A stretch of DNA of 64,000 nt from Pikeienuella litoralis. Lineage in GTDB: Bacteria; Pseudomonadota; Alphaproteobacteria; Rhodobacterales; Rhodobacteraceae. The notes under the pieces were generated by a model. It was not told the DNA's origin. It searched no databases and saw only the letters and a list, made by a program, of their open reading frames with translations. Shown in pieces: positions 63,117 to 64,000 of this stretch. The first letter of the stretch is position 1. Each line of letters starts with the position of its first letter. A program made the position numbers and the translations under genes. The stretch spans positions 372,001-436,000 of the forward strand of contig NZ_JBBHER010000002.1 of assembly GCF_037646705.1 (NCBI RefSeq). Reading direction: 5' to 3'.

Positions 63117-63426
63117 TTTCATCTCCTCCAATTTCTGCGGGCGCGCCGCCCGTGGACGGGATGTGGCGCGGCGACCCTCTTGAGCCGGCGTCGGCGGATG
63201 CGAGGATGGTCCCGTCCGCGTCGACGGCGACGCGCGTTCCCCGATCCGCGGAGAAGAAGATCAGCCGCTTCCTTTCATGGAAACCGCCTTCCCCACGCTC
63301 GAACCAGCTGCTGATCGAGCCAAGGCGCATGCGCTGTTCGAGCTCGGCCGGGGTGATCCCGAACGCCTCGGCGACGGCGGCCGTGTCGACCGTGTTCCTG
63401 TCGTTTGAGATTTCGATCCTGATCAT
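63097..63426 (-). CDS. DUF6522-like protein
   Basis: 109 residues. ATG 63424-63426 with AGGAGG eight bases upstream. The core IEISNDRNTVDTAAVAEAFGITPAELEQRM and WFERGEGGFHERKRLIFFSADRGTRVAVDADG (overlapping strings) fits the small DUF6522 family common in Rhodobacterales near redox genes. The last ~25 residues are variable. It is divergent from a membrane protein gene across a region with two copies of the 22-bp element, which probably controls both. Confidence 0.75.
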   Translation of the reverse strand: MIRIEISNDRNTVDTAAVAEAFGITPAELEQRMRLGSISSWFERGEGGFHERKRLIFFSADRGTRVAVDADGTILASADAGSRGSPRHIPSTGGAPAEIGGDENVGALA

Positions 63427-63576
63427 CGGATGTCCTCCTGTCCCGGGGTGGGTGAAAGGGGCGCTCCGCGGCGCTCCCGCCGGTTGAAAGCGGCGCGCCC
63501 TCCGCGCCGGCCATCCGGCGCCGGGGCGCGAAAGTCGGTGACGGCGGCGAGACGCATGGTCGCTCCATTCATAATC

Positions 63577-63598
63577 AGTATTGACAATGCGTAATATG
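63577..63598 (+). promoter_or_regulatory. Copy 2 of the 22-bp palindrome element
   Basis: AGTATTGACAATGCG followed by TAATATG. Same order and spacing as copy 1, with an imperfect palindrome (outer positions changed). Confidence 0.55.
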
Positions 63599-63610
63599 GG
63601 GACGGAAATG

Positions 63611-63632
63611 CGTATTGCAAATACCGTATATG
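63611..63632 (+). promoter_or_regulatory. Copy 3 of the 22-bp palindrome element
   Basis: CGTATTGCAAATACC followed by GTATATG. GTATT-GCA-AATAC is a palindrome. The reverse strand GTATTTGCAATAC matches the NsrR-type core at 12 of 13 positions. About 40 bp before the membrane protein start. Confidence 0.55.
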
Positions 63633-63671
63633 TGGCGAGGTCGAAATTTCGACCATCGCGCGAGGAGAAAG

Positions 63672-64000
63672 ATGGTGATGGATCGTTCGAATGAACAGAG
63701 AGGCGCGCCCCCGTCCGGCCCGGGCGGGGGAATTTCACCTTCGAAGGCGCGATGGATCATCCGGCTTGCGGTGGCGGTCGTCGCCAGCGCCGTGAGTTTT
63801 TTCCTGTCCTGGCCCTATTGGCGCGACTTCAGCTACTGGCCGGAATCGAAGCCCATGTGGATGCTCTATTTCGTCGTCGGGTTCCTGCTGGCGATCTATG
63901 TGTTCCACGTCTTCCTCGGCGTGCTCGGGACGCTTTTCGAGCATGACGCCATCGAGCGCGCCAGATTGGCCGAGGCCGACGGCGACGGGGGCCGGCCATG
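63672..64000 (+). CDS. Two-helix membrane protein at right edge (stop codon outside window)
   Basis: At least 109 residues from ATG 63672 (or 63678), preceded by GAGGAG. A polar Pro/Gly-rich N-terminus is followed by helix WIIRLAVAVVASAVSFFLSW (about 34-53), a Trp/Tyr-rich extracytoplasmic stretch (PYWRDFSYWPESKP), helix MLYFVVGFLLAIYVFHVFLGVL and an acidic C-terminus. The frame ends in TG at the window edge; ATG at 63998-64000 suggests the next gene overlaps its TGA (ATGA). No family recognised. Context suggests involvement in an NO/low-oxygen cluster. Confidence 0.6.
   Translation, partial: MVMDRSNEQRGAPPSGPGGGISPSKARWIIRLAVAVVASAVSFFLSWPYWRDFSYWPESKPMWMLYFVVGFLLAIYVFHVFLGVLGTLFEHDAIERARLAEADGDGGRP

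Larger units (their letters stand above)
63427..63671. promoter_or_regulatory. Divergent promoter region with two 22-bp elements
   Basis: 245 bp between the DUF6522 gene and the membrane protein gene; no other gene seen. Element copies at 63577-63598 and 63611-63632 lie in an A/T-rich stretch, their palindrome centres 34 bp apart. AATGCGTA is also repeated at 63586-63593 and 63607-63614 (21 bp apart). Confidence 0.6.

Overview
The window is chromosomal DNA from a GC-rich (roughly 68-70 percent by eye), PHB-cycling alphaproteobacterium. Gene families and order look like Rhodobacterales/Paracoccaceae: ffh-chorismate mutase-rpsP-rimM-trmD-rplS, leuC/leuD followed by an endonuclease/phosphatase-fold protein, a twin-helix small protein with PduO-type adenosyltransferase, etfB-etfA and 3-hydroxybutyryl-CoA dehydrogenase, an lgt-methyltransferase-pgeF operon, and VPLPA-CTERM surface proteins. 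Genus cannot be fixed from sequence reading alone. I saw no tRNA or rRNA gene, insertion sequence, prophage or CRISPR array.

Layout. 1-7.3 kb: typA (cut by the left edge), purD, xseA, a VPLPA-CTERM protein, trxB and an Lrp-type regulator. 7.3-10.6 kb: a tight minus-strand operon lgt-methyltransferase-pgeF-secreted protein. 10.7-17 kb: ubiK, a membrane protein resembling the transmembrane half of an ABC exporter, YbjN, phasin, CsaA-like tRNA-binding protein, MATE exporter, recR and a transglutaminase-like protein. 17-22.6 kb: zapE, then the translation/secretion operon ffh to rplS ending in a clear terminator. 22.6-30.1 kb: secreted esterase, leuC, an intervening block (VPLPA-CTERM protein, MFS, HdeD), leuD and a secreted EEP-fold protein.

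30.3-37.1 kb holds the least familiar block: a three-gene, translationally coupled unit of a D-Ala-D-Ala-ligase-like ATP-grasp enzyme, an MFS permease fused to a membrane-anchored, sensor-like N-terminal half, and an orphan PF04392-type periplasmic binding protein. A convergent dCache-HAMP adenylate cyclase lies next to it. 37.3-46.6 kb is central and redox metabolism (glutamate dehydrogenase, cobalamin adenosyltransferase, ETF, 3-hydroxybutyryl-CoA dehydrogenase), with an MscS channel and a small nitrosative-stress unit: an NsrR-like Rrf2 regulator, a 54-residue membrane protein and a group III truncated globin.

47.2-53.9 kb is a catabolic cluster: TAXI-TRAP uptake system plus a coupled small membrane protein, a beta-hydroxyacid dehydrogenase, an IlvD/Edd-family sugar-acid dehydratase and an RraA/HMG-aldolase-like lyase. 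Together these suggest uptake, dehydrogenation, dehydration and retro-aldol cleavage of an unidentified acid. 54.1-62.4 kb carries a Bcr/CflA exporter and a complete Liv-type ABC system with an embedded acyl-CoA ligase. The last 1.6 kb has DUF2249, DUF6522 and two small proteins around three copies of a 22-bp palindrome-containing element resembling NsrR operators. This suggests the left edge of an NO/low-oxygen gene cluster continuing beyond the window.
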